This document shows, one piece after another, positions 9,131 through 17,614 of a stretch of DNA of 64,000 nucleotides (position 1 is its first letter; each line of letters starts with the position of its first letter). This DNA is from Umezawaea tangerina (GTDB taxonomy: Bacteria; Actinomycetota; Actinomycetes; Mycobacteriales; Pseudonocardiaceae). Location of the stretch: positions 607,733 through 671,732 of the forward strand of contig NZ_PVTF01000005.1 in NCBI RefSeq assembly GCF_003002815.1, in the 5' to 3' direction. The notes beneath the pieces are model-generated. The model was given only the letters and a program-made list of their open reading frames with translations. It was not told the DNA's origin and did not search any database. The translations under genes and the position numbers were made by a program.

Positions 9131-9173
9131 CTGCGCTCACAGCTGGCCGCCGCCACGACCGGAACGAGGGACG

Positions 9174-11198
9174 ATGCGCAGACTCTCCTTGTTGGCACTG
9201 GGGACGGCCGTCGCCGTCACGGCGGGCCTGCTGGTGGCGACCGGGTCGGCGGCCGCGGCGGGCCCCTCGGCGACCTACCGCAAGGTCTCCGACTGGGGCA
9301 CCGGGTTCTCCGGCGAGTACGCGGTCGCGAACGCGGGCACCACCACGCTGACCGGGTGGAAGGTCGAGTTCGACCTGCCCGCGGGCTCGGCGGTCGGGAG
9401 CTTCTGGGACGCGGCCATGACGCGGACCGGCGACCACTTCACGTTCGTGGACAAGGGGTGGAACGGAACGCTGGCCCCCGGCCAGACCGCGACGTTCGGC
9501 TTCAACGGCAGTCCCGGCGGAACCGCGGCCGTCCCGTCGAACTGCAAGCTCAACGGGAAGGCCTGCGACGGCAGCACACCGGACGACACGACCGCGCCGT
9601 CCGCGCCGCAGACCTTCCGGTCCACCGCGAAGACGGCGAACACCGTGTCGTTGGCGTGGAACGCCTCCACCGACAACGTCGGCGTGACCGGCTACGAGGT
9701 CTACCGCGACGGCATCCCCGCCACGACCACCACCACGACGACCGCGACCGTCGAAGGGCTCTCCCCCGAGACCACCTACTCGTTCGCGGTCAAGGCCAAG
9801 GACGCCGCGGGCAACCTGTCGGCGGCGAGCGCCGCGGTGTCGGTGAAGACCGACGCGGGCAGCCAGCCGCCCGCGGGCTGGCACCCGCCGTACCTGTCCG
9901 TGGGCACGGTCTACGAGCCGTTCGACGGGACCGACCGGTTCTTCAACAAGGTCAAGCCGCGTTTCCCGGCGGGCAAGAACGTCGACTACGGGTACCTGTA
10001 CCTCAACGGCGGCGCGCAGATCTCCGAATGGCACTCGCGCACCGAACGGCTGGCGGGCAAGAGCAAGGCCAACGGGCTCACCCCGGTGTTCGTCGTGTAC
10101 GCCATGGGCGGCAACAGCGACCAGCCCAGCGTGATGTGGTCGAACCTGCAGAGCAGCTCCTACGTCAACCAGGTCTTCGGCGGGCTCAAGGACATCGCGC
10201 AGACCGCCACCAACATCATGGGCTCCGGCAAGGTCGGCTACGTCGTCGAGCCCGACACGCTCGGCTACCTGCTCCAGCAGTACGCCGGGAGCTACGGCGG
10301 CGACCCCGACCGGATGCCCGCCGCCACCAGCGGCGCCTACGACTCCGGAGCGCTCGTGCGGGGTGTGGACCCCGACTTCCCGAACACGCTGACCGGGTTC
10401 GTGAAGGCGGTGAACTACTCGCTCAAGAAGCACACCCCCAACGGGTTCCTCGGCTGGCAGCTCAACCTGTGGGCCGCCTCCGGCGCGCCGGGCAACGGGA
10501 TCGTGCACTCCACCGAGGCGTTCGGGTTCGAGGCGGGCAAGCAGCGCATCGTCGACAACGCCCGTGCCAACGCCGCGTTCGCGCTGAAGGCCGGTGTCGG
10601 GTACGCCGCCGACTTCACCTCCATCGACAAGTACGGGCTGGACGCCATGTGCGCGGAACCGGGGCAGGCGGGCGACCCGGCGCGGGCGGTCTGGTTCTGG
10701 AACAACGACCTGTGGAACAACTACCTGCTGTTCGCCAAGACGTTGAAGCAGACGCTGTCGCTGCCCGTGGTGCTCTGGCAGGTGCCGGTCGGGCACATCA
10801 ACGGCACCACCCGCCCCAGCCCCACCGAGTACAACGGCTCCGGCGCGTTCCCGGTGCTGCCCAACCAGTCGCAGCAGTGCGAGGACTCGGCGTCGACGTT
10901 CTTCTTCGGCGACACGTTCACCGCCACCGGCAACCGGCTGGAGTACTTCAGCCGCAACGAGTGGCGCGACCCGAAGCTGACCGTGAACGGCACCGCGGTG
11001 ACGTGGGGCTCGCACTTCCAGGAGGCGGCCGACGCCGGTGTCGTGTCCATCCTGATGGGCGCGGGCGTCGGCACCGCCACCCGCGGCGTCCCCCAGCCGG
11101 GCAACACCTCCGCGGTGCCGGTGGACGCGCCGACCGACGGGTACTACTGGATCACCCGCGTGCAGGAGTACTACGCGCGGCCGGTCCCGGTCGGCTGA
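9174..11198 (+). CDS. Secreted CBM2-Fn3 protein with uncharacterised catalytic-type domain
   Basis: A 674-aa exported protein with a signal peptide ending near residue 28 (SAAAA). A cellulose/chitin-binding CBM2-like domain covers about 30-120 (SDWGTGFSGEYAV, GWKVEFDLP, GWNGTLAPGQTATFGF). A Thr-rich fibronectin type III domain covers about 140-226 (PSAPQTF to AGNLSAASAAVSVKT). A 440-residue C-terminal region has the feel of a TIM-barrel hydrolase, with acidic candidates in VGYVVEPDTLGYL and DFTSIDKYGLDAM, but I cannot assign a CAZy family. The EPD pattern recalls GH6 only superficially. It probably acts on cellulose or chitin; the DasR-like box upstream favours amino-sugar control. Confidence 0.85.
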   Translation: MRRLSLLALGTAVAVTAGLLVATGSAAAAGPSATYRKVSDWGTGFSGEYAVANAGTTTLTGWKVEFDLPAGSAVGSFWDAAMTRTGDHFTFVDKGWNGTLAPGQTATFGFNGSPGGTAAVPSNCKLNGKACDGSTPDDTTAPSAPQTFRSTAKTANTVSLAWNASTDNVGVTGYEVYRDGIPATTTTTTTATVEGLSPETTYSFAVKAKDAAGNLSAASAAVSVKTDAGSQPPAGWHPPYLSVGTVYEPFDGTDRFFNKVKPRFPAGKNVDYGYLYLNGGAQISEWHSRTERLAGKSKANGLTPVFVVYAMGGNSDQPSVMWSNLQSSSYVNQVFGGLKDIAQTATNIMGSGKVGYVVEPDTLGYLLQQYAGSYGGDPDRMPAATSGAYDSGALVRGVDPDFPNTLTGFVKAVNYSLKKHTPNGFLGWQLNLWAASGAPGNGIVHSTEAFGFEAGKQRIVDNARANAAFALKAGVGYAADFTSIDKYGLDAMCAEPGQAGDPARAVWFWNNDLWNNYLLFAKTLKQTLSLPVVLWQVPVGHINGTTRPSPTEYNGSGAFPVLPNQSQQCEDSASTFFFGDTFTATGNRLEYFSRNEWRDPKLTVNGTAVTWGSHFQEAADAGVVSILMGAGVGTATRGVPQPGNTSAVPVDAPTDGYYWITRVQEYYARPVPVG

Positions 11199-11281
11199 CC
11201 CGGAACGGGTCGCGGTCGGCGCCCGTCCACGCTCCTCCTGCCCGGCACCGCCGGCGCTCCGGCACGTGGGCGGGCGACCGT

Positions 11282-11299
11282 CCCGCGAGGACTCGCGGG
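11282..11299 (+). terminator. Tight hairpin between secreted enzyme and DHFR-like gene
   Basis: Arms CCCGCGAG and CTCGCGGG around GA form an 8-bp perfect inverted repeat. It could be part of a terminator for the upstream gene or an operator for the downstream one. No T-run. Confidence 0.35.
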
Positions 11300-11370
11300 C
11301 GCGCCGATGAGTCCTGCGGTGCCGGGTGGTCAGTACTGTCGAACCCGTTTCGACCAAGGAGGACCTCAGC

Positions 11371-11934
11371 ATGCGCGACGTGATCTACTCGATGGGCACC
11401 TCGGCCGACGGCTACGTCATGGGACCGGACGGCGGTATCGACTGGGGTGTGCCCGACGCGGAGGTCTTCCGGTTCTCGATCGACGAGATCCAGGAGGTCG
11501 GCGTCCACCTGATGGGGCGGCGGCTCTACGAGACGATGCTGTACTGGGAGGACCCCGAGAAGACCCCGTCGTTCGACGAGGACGAGCTCGAATGGGCCTC
11601 GCTGTGGAACCCGCTGCCGAAGGTGGTGTTCTCCAGGACGCTGACCGAGGTGCGCGGCAACGCCCGCCTGGCCACCGGCGGGCTGGCCGAGGAGGTCGAA
11701 CGGCTGCGGGCGGAGCCGGGGGAAGGCGCCATCGCGCTGGGCGGCGCGGACCTCGCCGCCCAGGCGGCCTCGGCGGGCCTGATCGACGAGTACCGGATCA
11801 GGGTGTTCCCGGTGCTCATCGGCGGCGGCGTCCCGTTCTTCGCCCCGCACGGCCAGCAGGTGCCCCTCGAGCTCGTCGAGACCCGCACGTTCACGTCGCA
11901 GGTCCTCTACCTGCGCTACCGCGTGAAGCGCTAG
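11371..11934 (+). CDS. Dihydrofolate-reductase-like (RibD C-terminal) family protein
   Basis: A 187-aa cytoplasmic protein of the RibD_C/DHFR-like family, opening with MRDVIYSMGTSADGYV and containing HLMGRRLYETM, the usual NADPH-pocket segments. The region GGADLAAQAASAGLIDEYRI and the ending GGGVPFF match the family. The true substrate of these proteins is mostly unknown. The start at ATG 11371 is fixed by a near-perfect AAGGAGG at 11356-11362. Single gene between hairpin-bounded neighbours. Confidence 0.9.
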   Translation: MRDVIYSMGTSADGYVMGPDGGIDWGVPDAEVFRFSIDEIQEVGVHLMGRRLYETMLYWEDPEKTPSFDEDELEWASLWNPLPKVVFSRTLTEVRGNARLATGGLAEEVERLRAEPGEGAIALGGADLAAQAASAGLIDEYRIRVFPVLIGGGVPFFAPHGQQVPLELVETRTFTSQVLYLRYRVKR

Positions 11935-11998
11935 CGGCTCGACCGGTCCACACCGAAAAGGTGTGCGACGCGGCGGCCGCTGTGGTCATCATGGCGGC

Positions 11999-12841
11999 AT
12001 GCTGCTGCTGGTCCCGTCCGATCCGCTCCGCCCGAACCGCCCCGACGAGCACTTCGCCGCCGAGGCCTCCGCCGCGCGTGCGGCGGGGGTCCCGGTGGGG
12101 TTGGTCGACCACGACCTGGTGGTCTGCGGCGAGGCGGACCGGGCGGTGGCCAGGGTGCCCGCGGGCGGGGACGCGGTGTACCGGGGCTGGATGGTGGGCA
12201 GCGGGCGGTACGCGGAGCTCGTGGAGGCGTTGGGGCGGCGGGACGTCTCGGTGCGGACCGGCGCGGAGCAGTACCGGCGGGCGCACGAGCTGCCGGGGTG
12301 GTACGCGGGGCTGGCCTCGGTGACGCCCGAGTCGGTGTGGACGGTGGGGTTCGGGCGGGAGGCGTTCGAGGAGGCGTGCGGGCGGCTGGGGGCGGGGCCC
12401 GCGGTGCTGCGGGACTACGTGAAGTCGATGAAGCACCACTGGCACGAGGCCGCGTTCATCCCGGAGGCGGCTGACCGCGAGGCCGCGTGGGCGGTGGCGC
12501 GTCGGTTCGCGGAGCTGCGCGGGGACGAGGCCGTGGGCGGGTTCGTGCTGCGGCGGTTCGAGCGGTTCACGTCAGCGGAGGCGCGGACGTGGTGGGTGGA
12601 CGGGCGGTGCGCGCTGGTGGGGCCGCACCCGGACACGCCGGACGACCTGGTCGAGCCGGACCTGACCGGGGTCGCGGAGCTGGTGCGCGGGTTCGGGCTG
12701 CCGTTCGTGGCGGTGGACCTCGTGCTCGGCGCCGACGGGTGGCGCGTCGTGGAGCTCGGGGACGGGCAGGTGAGCGACCGGCCGCGCGGCGTCCCGGCGG
12801 AGGACGTGATCGCGATGCTGGTCAGCGGCGGCGCGGGGTGA
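11999..12841 (+). CDS. ATP-grasp domain protein
   Basis: A 280-aa cytoplasmic protein resembling the ATP-grasp group often annotated DUF4343. The C-terminal half has the arrangement FVLRRFERF...WWVDGRCALVGP...FVAVDLVLGADGWRVVELGDGQVSD, whose final acidic residues and Asn/Gly-rich turn are typical of ATP-grasp Mg-ATP binding. It would join a carboxylate to an amine or thiol, substrate unknown. Start ATG 11999; the in-frame start 36 nt earlier adds a Gly/His-rich stub. Its 3 prime end overlaps the convergent HxlR gene by 20 nt. Confidence 0.72.
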   Translation: MLLLVPSDPLRPNRPDEHFAAEASAARAAGVPVGLVDHDLVVCGEADRAVARVPAGGDAVYRGWMVGSGRYAELVEALGRRDVSVRTGAEQYRRAHELPGWYAGLASVTPESVWTVGFGREAFEEACGRLGAGPAVLRDYVKSMKHHWHEAAFIPEAADREAAWAVARRFAELRGDEAVGGFVLRRFERFTSAEARTWWVDGRCALVGPHPDTPDDLVEPDLTGVAELVRGFGLPFVAVDLVLGADGWRVVELGDGQVSDRPRGVPAEDVIAMLVSGGAG

Positions 12842-13250
12842 GGCTGTCGCGGGTGATCTCGCGGTGGCAGTGGCGGCAGGTGTGGTCGATCTTGAGCGGG
12901 TGCCCGCAGTCGTGGTCGAACGAGGTGATCGGCGGGTCGTTGGCCCACTTGTCGCCCCACTCGGACAGGGCGAGCAGGACCGGGGCGAGCTCGGTGCCCG
13001 CCTCGGTGAGGTGGTACTCGAACCGGGGCGGGTGCTCGGAGTACTGGCGGCGTTCGACGACGCCCGCCTGCTCCAGGGTGCGCAGCCGGTCGGTGAGGAT
13101 GTTGCGGGACGCGCCGGTGTAGCCCGCGATCCGCTCGAACCGGTGCACGCCGTAGCTCATCTCGCGCACGGCCAGCAGCGTCCAGCGTTCGCCGAGGACG
13201 TGCAGCGAGCTCGCGATGGAGCACGGGCGCGGCGTGATCGTGCTGTCCAT
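12822..13250 (-). CDS. HxlR-family transcriptional regulator
   Basis: A 142-aa winged-helix regulator. The HxlR pattern CSIASSLHVLGERWTLLAVREM, the helix RFERIAGYTGASRNILTDRLRTLEQAGVV and the wing RFEYHLTEAGTEL are all present. A Cys near the N-terminus (Cys10) could be a redox or electrophile sensor, as in YodB/HypR relatives. It is divergent from an SDR gene, with two related palindromes in the 93-nt gap, so it probably represses itself and the SDR operon. Confidence 0.9.
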   Translation of the reverse strand: MDSTITPRPCSIASSLHVLGERWTLLAVREMSYGVHRFERIAGYTGASRNILTDRLRTLEQAGVVERRQYSEHPPRFEYHLTEAGTELAPVLLALSEWGDKWANDPPITSFDHDCGHPLKIDHTCRHCHREITRDSLTPRRR

Positions 13251-13262
13251 GGGGCCAGCATA

Positions 13263-13323
13263 GTCAGTTGCGATTCGCTACGCACTCCTGTTACGTTCCG
13301 GTCAGTAGCAAATCGCTACTGAC
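13263..13323. promoter_or_regulatory. Paired HxlR operators between divergent genes
   Basis: At 13301-13323 a perfect inverted repeat has arms GTCAGTAGC and GCTACTGAC around AAATC. A degenerate copy begins at 13263 (GTCAGTTGC, spacer GATTC, then GCTACGCAC). Spacing between copies is 38 nt. Their place between the hxlR-like and SDR starts suggests regulator binding sites. Confidence 0.7.
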
Positions 13324-13343
13324 ACGTCGACAAGGATCGCCAC

Positions 13344-14204
13344 ATGGCCGCGAAGCGGTGGAAAGCCAGTGATGTGCCCGACCAGTCGGGTCGGACGGTC
13401 GTCGTGACCGGGGCGTCGAGCGGGATCGGGCTGGTGACGGCACGTGAGCTGGCCCGCGCGGGCGCGCACGTCGTGCTCGCGGTGCGGGACCGGGCCAAGG
13501 GCGAGCGGGTCGCGGCGGACATGACGGGGTCGGTCGAGGTGCGCGAGCTGGACCTGGGCGACCTCGCGTCGGTGCGGGCGTTCGCCTCGGCGTGGAGCGG
13601 GGACCTGGACGTCCTGGTGAACAACGCCGGGGTCATGCGGGTGCCGGAGGGCCGGACGGTGGACGGGTTCGAGGTGCACCTGGGTACCAACCACCTGGGG
13701 CCGTTCGCGTTGACGACCCTGCTGCTGCCCCGGATCACCGACCGGGTGGTCACGGTGTCGTCGTTCCTGCACGCCAAGGGGCGGATCGACCTGGACGGGC
13801 GGGAGCGCCCGTACGACGGTGCGCAGGCCTACAACGACACCAAGCTGGCGAACGTGCTGTTCGCGTTGGAGCTGCAAAGGCGGCTGGCCGCGGCGGGCAG
13901 CCCGGTGCGGTCGTTCGCGGCGCACCCCGGTCTGGCGAGCACGAACCTGCTCGGGCACGTCGGCGGTTTCCAGAGCCTGATGCTGCCCCTGGTCGGCCAG
14001 AGCCCCGACCAGGGCGCCCTGCCCACGCTCTACGCGGCCACCCAGGACCTGCCGGGCGGCTCGTACGTCGGCCCGGACGGGTTCCGCGGCCTGCGCGGCC
14101 ACCCCGTCGTCCAGCAGCCCTCCGCGACCGCCCGCGACCCGGAGCTGGCCCGCGGGCTGTGGGAGCTCTCCGCACGGTTGACGTCCGCCGGGCGGTCCCG
14201 ATGA
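13344..14204 (+). CDS. Short-chain dehydrogenase/reductase
   Basis: A 286-aa NAD(P)-dependent oxidoreductase of the classical SDR fold, retinol-dehydrogenase/WW-oxidoreductase-like branch. It shows TGASSGIG at about residue 23, NNAG at about 91, and the catalytic YNDTK (Tyr about 162, Lys about 166). Substrate unknown. Divergent HxlR neighbours commonly control such detoxifying reductases. The stop codon overlaps the next start (ATGA), so the next gene is co-translated. Confidence 0.92.
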   Translation: MAAKRWKASDVPDQSGRTVVVTGASSGIGLVTARELARAGAHVVLAVRDRAKGERVAADMTGSVEVRELDLGDLASVRAFASAWSGDLDVLVNNAGVMRVPEGRTVDGFEVHLGTNHLGPFALTTLLLPRITDRVVTVSSFLHAKGRIDLDGRERPYDGAQAYNDTKLANVLFALELQRRLAAAGSPVRSFAAHPGLASTNLLGHVGGFQSLMLPLVGQSPDQGALPTLYAATQDLPGGSYVGPDGFRGLRGHPVVQQPSATARDPELARGLWELSARLTSAGRSR

Positions 14205-14920
14205 GCGGCCTGGTCGACGAGGTCGTCGCCGCGCACGGCGGGATGGCGCGCTGGCGCGAGGTCACCGCGATCCGGGCCGACCTGTCCGGCAGCGGCGCCC
14301 TGTGGGACCTCAAGGGCCAGTCCGGCCTGTTCTCCGCCGTGCGCTTCACCGTCGACCCGCGGGAGCAGCGCACGTCCGTGGCGCCGTTCGCGCGCGAGGG
14401 GTGGCGCGGGGTCTGCACGCCTTCGCGGGTGTGGGTCGAGGACGCCGACGGCCGGGTCATCGAGGAGCGCGCCGACCCGCGGGCCGCGTTCGCCGGGCAC
14501 GTGCTCGCGACGCCGTGGGACCGCCTGCACGCGCTCTACTTCGGCGGGTACGCGATGTGGACGTACCTGACGCTGCCGTTCCTGTTGCTGGAGCCCGGTT
14601 TCGCGGTCGAGGAGCTGCCGCCGACGAAGGAGGTTGGTGAGCGGAGGCGGCGGTTGCGCGTCACGTTCCCGCCCAGCGTCGCGACGCACTGCGCGGTGCA
14701 GGTGCTGCACGTCGACGACGCCGGGCTCGTCCGGCGGCACGACTACACCGCCGAGGTCGTCGGCGGCGGCCCGGCCGCCCACTACCTGTCCGGCCATCAG
14801 GAGTTCGACGGCCTGGTCTTCCCGACGGACCGCCGCGTGCTCTCCCTCCACCCGGACGGCACGGTGGCGTCGGAGCCGGTGCTGGTCGGGCTCCGGTTCG
14901 AGGGCTACGCGGTGGGGTGA
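14201..14920 (+). CDS. Hypothetical protein coupled to SDR
   Basis: A 239-aa soluble protein I cannot assign to a named enzyme. It begins MSGLVDEVVAAHGGMARWREV and has many short beta-type segments (VRFTVDP, RLRVTFPP, DYTAEVV), which suggests a lipoprotein-carrier-like or beta-barrel fold. It starts inside the SDR stop codon (ATGA) and ends in a GTGA that offers a start for the downstream NACHT frame. It probably serves the same pathway as the SDR. Confidence 0.7.
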   Translation: MSGLVDEVVAAHGGMARWREVTAIRADLSGSGALWDLKGQSGLFSAVRFTVDPREQRTSVAPFAREGWRGVCTPSRVWVEDADGRVIEERADPRAAFAGHVLATPWDRLHALYFGGYAMWTYLTLPFLLLEPGFAVEELPPTKEVGERRRRLRVTFPPSVATHCAVQVLHVDDAGLVRRHDYTAEVVGGGPAAHYLSGHQEFDGLVFPTDRRVLSLHPDGTVASEPVLVGLRFEGYAVG

Positions 14921-14955
14921 CCGGTAACAGGCCCGTCGCGGTGCGCGATGACCGC

Positions 14956-16953
14956 ATGACGACCGGCTTGGGAGGGCGTGTGCGCGGAGAGGACCCGGAG
15001 CACTCCGGATCCGGCGTGCGCAACGTGGTGCACCGCAGCCGGATCGGGTCGCTGGTGCAGGCGCACACGATCAACGAGCTCCACCTGCACCAGGCCGCAC
15101 CGGAGCCCACGACCGACGCGACGGCGAAGGCGAAACTGGCCGAGCTGGTGCGCGCGCAGTGGTCGGACGAGTCGAGCCTGCGCGACCTGGACGGCGACCG
15201 GCACATCCCGGTGCGGTGGCGGGTGGTGGGATCGCGACGGCAGCTGGACGCCGACGAGCTGGTCGCCGCGTTCCGAGCCGAGGAGCACCGGCGGCTGGTG
15301 GTCCTCGGTGGCGCGGGCACCGGGAAGACCTCGTTCGCGGTCGCCCTGCTGCGCGCGCTGGTCGTCAGCCGCGAGCCGGAGGACCCGGTACCGGTGCTGG
15401 TGTCCGCCGCGGGCTGGGAGGTGGACGAGTACCCGGACGTGCGGGGATGGCTGGTCGCACAGCTGGAGCGGACCTACGCCAAGGGCACCGGGCTGCGGCC
15501 GGAGGCGCTGGCCGCGCTCGTCGCACGGGGGCACGTCCTGCTGGTTCTCGACGGGCTGGACGAGATGCCCGCCGACGCGCGCGCGGCCGGGATCACCGCG
15601 CTCAACAGCAGGTTCCCCGGCGACCACCAGCTCATCGTGACCTGTCGCAGCGAGGAGTACCGGCAGGGTGGGGCACTGGGGTCGGCACTGGTGGTGGAGC
15701 CGGAACGGCTCTCCCCCGAGATCGCCGCCGACTACCTCGAACGGGTGGTGCCCGACACGAGCCCGGACTGGGCCGGGCTGCTCGCCGCGGTGCGCGCGGG
15801 CACGGCGGGTGGGCTGGGCGAGATCGTCACGACGGCGTTCGGCCTGTGGCTGGTCGGGGTGGCGGGCGCCGGAGTGGACCTCGACGTCGTGCGGAACGAA
15901 CCCGACCACGACGTCGTGCGGGTGCACCTGCTGGATCGGCTGGTCCCGGTCCTGGTGCAGCGGCGCCGCCCGGACCTTGGGTCAGGGACGTTGTCGACGT
16001 TCCGGCGCAAGCACATGGTGGCCGCGCCGTCGGTCACCCTGCGGGAGCACGACCCGGCGGACGTCGAGTTCGCCCTGGGACTGCTGGCGGATTACGTCGG
16101 GGAGCAGCCGTTCGCCTGGTGGGAGTTGGCGGAGGACGTCCGGAGAGCCAGGGGCAGTCGGTGGGTCCGCACCACGTTCGCGTCGCTGTTCGGTCTGATC
16201 GGAGCGGTGTGCACGGGCTTGAGCGCTCACGCCAGGGCGGAGAGCCCGTTCTTCGCGCTCATGGGGGCGGCGCTGGGCGCGGGTGTCGGCCTGCTCGGGG
16301 CGCGTGCGACCAGGCGATGGGGTGACGACTCACCCGCCTTCGCCGACTTCCGACTCCGGGGTCGAGGCCTGTCGGCGGTCTCGACCTTCCTGGGAACCTG
16401 CTTCGCTTGCGGCATCATGGTCCCCTTGGGGCTCCTGACGGGCCAGAGCACCCCGACCATCATCAGCTGGATCGTGATCTGCCTGGTGTTCGGCCTGTCC
16501 CTCTGGATCGAGACCCCGCTGCCGGACGGGACCGCGTCGACCCCGATGGGCAGTTGGCGCGCCGACCGGCGGGTGAACGTCATCCGCTGGCTCCTCGTGG
16601 GCAGTACCGCGGCGATGCTCGGCACGATCGGGATGGACCTCGCGTTCATCCCCGGCATGGCCGACGCCGGCCTGGGCGACGACCCGTACCTGACGATCGG
16701 CGTCATGTTGTGCGGCACCGGGTTCCTGCTGACGACGATCGGTGACCACCGCGCCTGGATGGGCTACCTGCTGGCCACGACGCGGCTCGCGGTCACGCGG
16801 TCGTTGCCGCGCGACCTCATGCCGTTCCTCGACGACGCGCACCGGATGGGGCTGCTGCGGGCCGTGGGACCGGTGTACGAGTTCCGGCACGAGTACGTGC
16901 GGCGGTACCTCGCCGCCAAGTACAAGTACTGGGTGGGCGGCGGCGAGGGGTGA
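14956..16953 (+). CDS. Membrane NACHT-type STAND NTPase
   Basis: A 665-aa signalling NTPase. The N-terminal stretch at about 22-46 (RNVVHRSRIGSLVQAHTIN) resembles the short amyloid signalling motifs described on actinobacterial NLR-like proteins. The NACHT core follows: Walker A GGAGTGKTS at about 118 and Walker B VLLVLDGLDEMP. After about residue 400 come roughly six hydrophobic helices and a C-terminal RHEYVRRYLAAKY, as in NACHT-transmembrane families. A role in conflict or stress signalling is inference. Start choice is unsure: GTG 14917 (GTGA overlap with the previous gene), ATG 14956, or GTG 14980 behind GGAGGG are all possible. Confidence 0.85.
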   Translation: MTTGLGGRVRGEDPEHSGSGVRNVVHRSRIGSLVQAHTINELHLHQAAPEPTTDATAKAKLAELVRAQWSDESSLRDLDGDRHIPVRWRVVGSRRQLDADELVAAFRAEEHRRLVVLGGAGTGKTSFAVALLRALVVSREPEDPVPVLVSAAGWEVDEYPDVRGWLVAQLERTYAKGTGLRPEALAALVARGHVLLVLDGLDEMPADARAAGITALNSRFPGDHQLIVTCRSEEYRQGGALGSALVVEPERLSPEIAADYLERVVPDTSPDWAGLLAAVRAGTAGGLGEIVTTAFGLWLVGVAGAGVDLDVVRNEPDHDVVRVHLLDRLVPVLVQRRRPDLGSGTLSTFRRKHMVAAPSVTLREHDPADVEFALGLLADYVGEQPFAWWELAEDVRRARGSRWVRTTFASLFGLIGAVCTGLSAHARAESPFFALMGAALGAGVGLLGARATRRWGDDSPAFADFRLRGRGLSAVSTFLGTCFACGIMVPLGLLTGQSTPTIISWIVICLVFGLSLWIETPLPDGTASTPMGSWRADRRVNVIRWLLVGSTAAMLGTIGMDLAFIPGMADAGLGDDPYLTIGVMLCGTGFLLTTIGDHRAWMGYLLATTRLAVTRSLPRDLMPFLDDAHRMGLLRAVGPVYEFRHEYVRRYLAAKYKYWVGGGEG

Positions 16954-16969
16954 TCGGTGATCGGTGTGG

Positions 16970-17545
16970 TCAGCCTGCCGTCCAGTGGGGGTCGCGGCCG
17001 GTGTAGCCGATGACGCGGTCGAGTTGCGGGGCGTCGGTGGGGACGGGGACGGGTGGGCCGAAGGGTCCGCTGGGGTCGCCGTTGGGTTGGGGGGTGACGA
17101 GGGCCTCGATGACGTCGAGGGAGGTCTGGTCGCAGGTGTAGGGCTGGGCGGTGGCGCGGGCGAGGTCCCAGGCGTGGATGACGAGCTCGTCGAGGGCGAA
17201 GCGACCCATGGTGGCGGCGTCCAGGTCGACGCCACCCGCCTGGGTGGTGCCTTCCCAGGCGTCGGGCTTGGACCAGGACTCGGCGAGGGTGTCGAGCTTG
17301 GCGGGGATGGTGGTGCGCCAGGCCGGGGACAGCTCGGGTGAGGCGGCGGGAGCGGCGCTGGTGGCGGGGCCGATGTCCTTCCTGGCCGCGGCGGTGAAGC
17401 CGGTGGCGAAGCCGTCGATGTGGTTGATGAGGTCGGCGACGGTGAACTCGGTGCACGGGGTCCGGCCGGTGAGCTGGTCGTCGGTGACGCCCGCCAGCAG
17501 GTGAGCCAGTCGGCGGGCGGCCGGGGTCAGGTCGATCGGGGTCAT
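16970..17545 (-). CDS. TIGR03086-type metal-binding protein (DinB/mycothiol-transferase superfamily)
   Basis: A 191-aa protein of the maleylpyruvate-isomerase-like/DinB four-helix superfamily. The N-terminal LAGVTDDQLTGRTPCTEFTVADLINHI and the later ELVIHAWDLARATAQPY match TIGR03086 members, which use His residues (here in NHIDGF and IHAWD) to bind a divalent metal. Many are thought to act with mycothiol. The start is ATG 17545, behind AAGGAG; the upstream GTG would add 13 residues. Convergent with the NACHT gene. Confidence 0.85.
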   Translation of the reverse strand: MTPIDLTPAARRLAHLLAGVTDDQLTGRTPCTEFTVADLINHIDGFATGFTAAARKDIGPATSAAPAASPELSPAWRTTIPAKLDTLAESWSKPDAWEGTTQAGGVDLDAATMGRFALDELVIHAWDLARATAQPYTCDQTSLDVIEALVTPQPNGDPSGPFGPPVPVPTDAPQLDRVIGYTGRDPHWTAG

Positions 17546-17614
17546 GCGGGTGCTCCTTCGCGTGGGGTCACCGGGGTAGACCACCGCGGGACCCGGAACT
17601 CATCGGTGGGCAGG

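Noticed and set aside
14956..16953. NACHT gene as part of a complete anti-phage island
   Set aside because: No effector, methylase, nuclease or integrase neighbours are present. It is kept only as a signalling NTPase with an interesting N-terminal motif.
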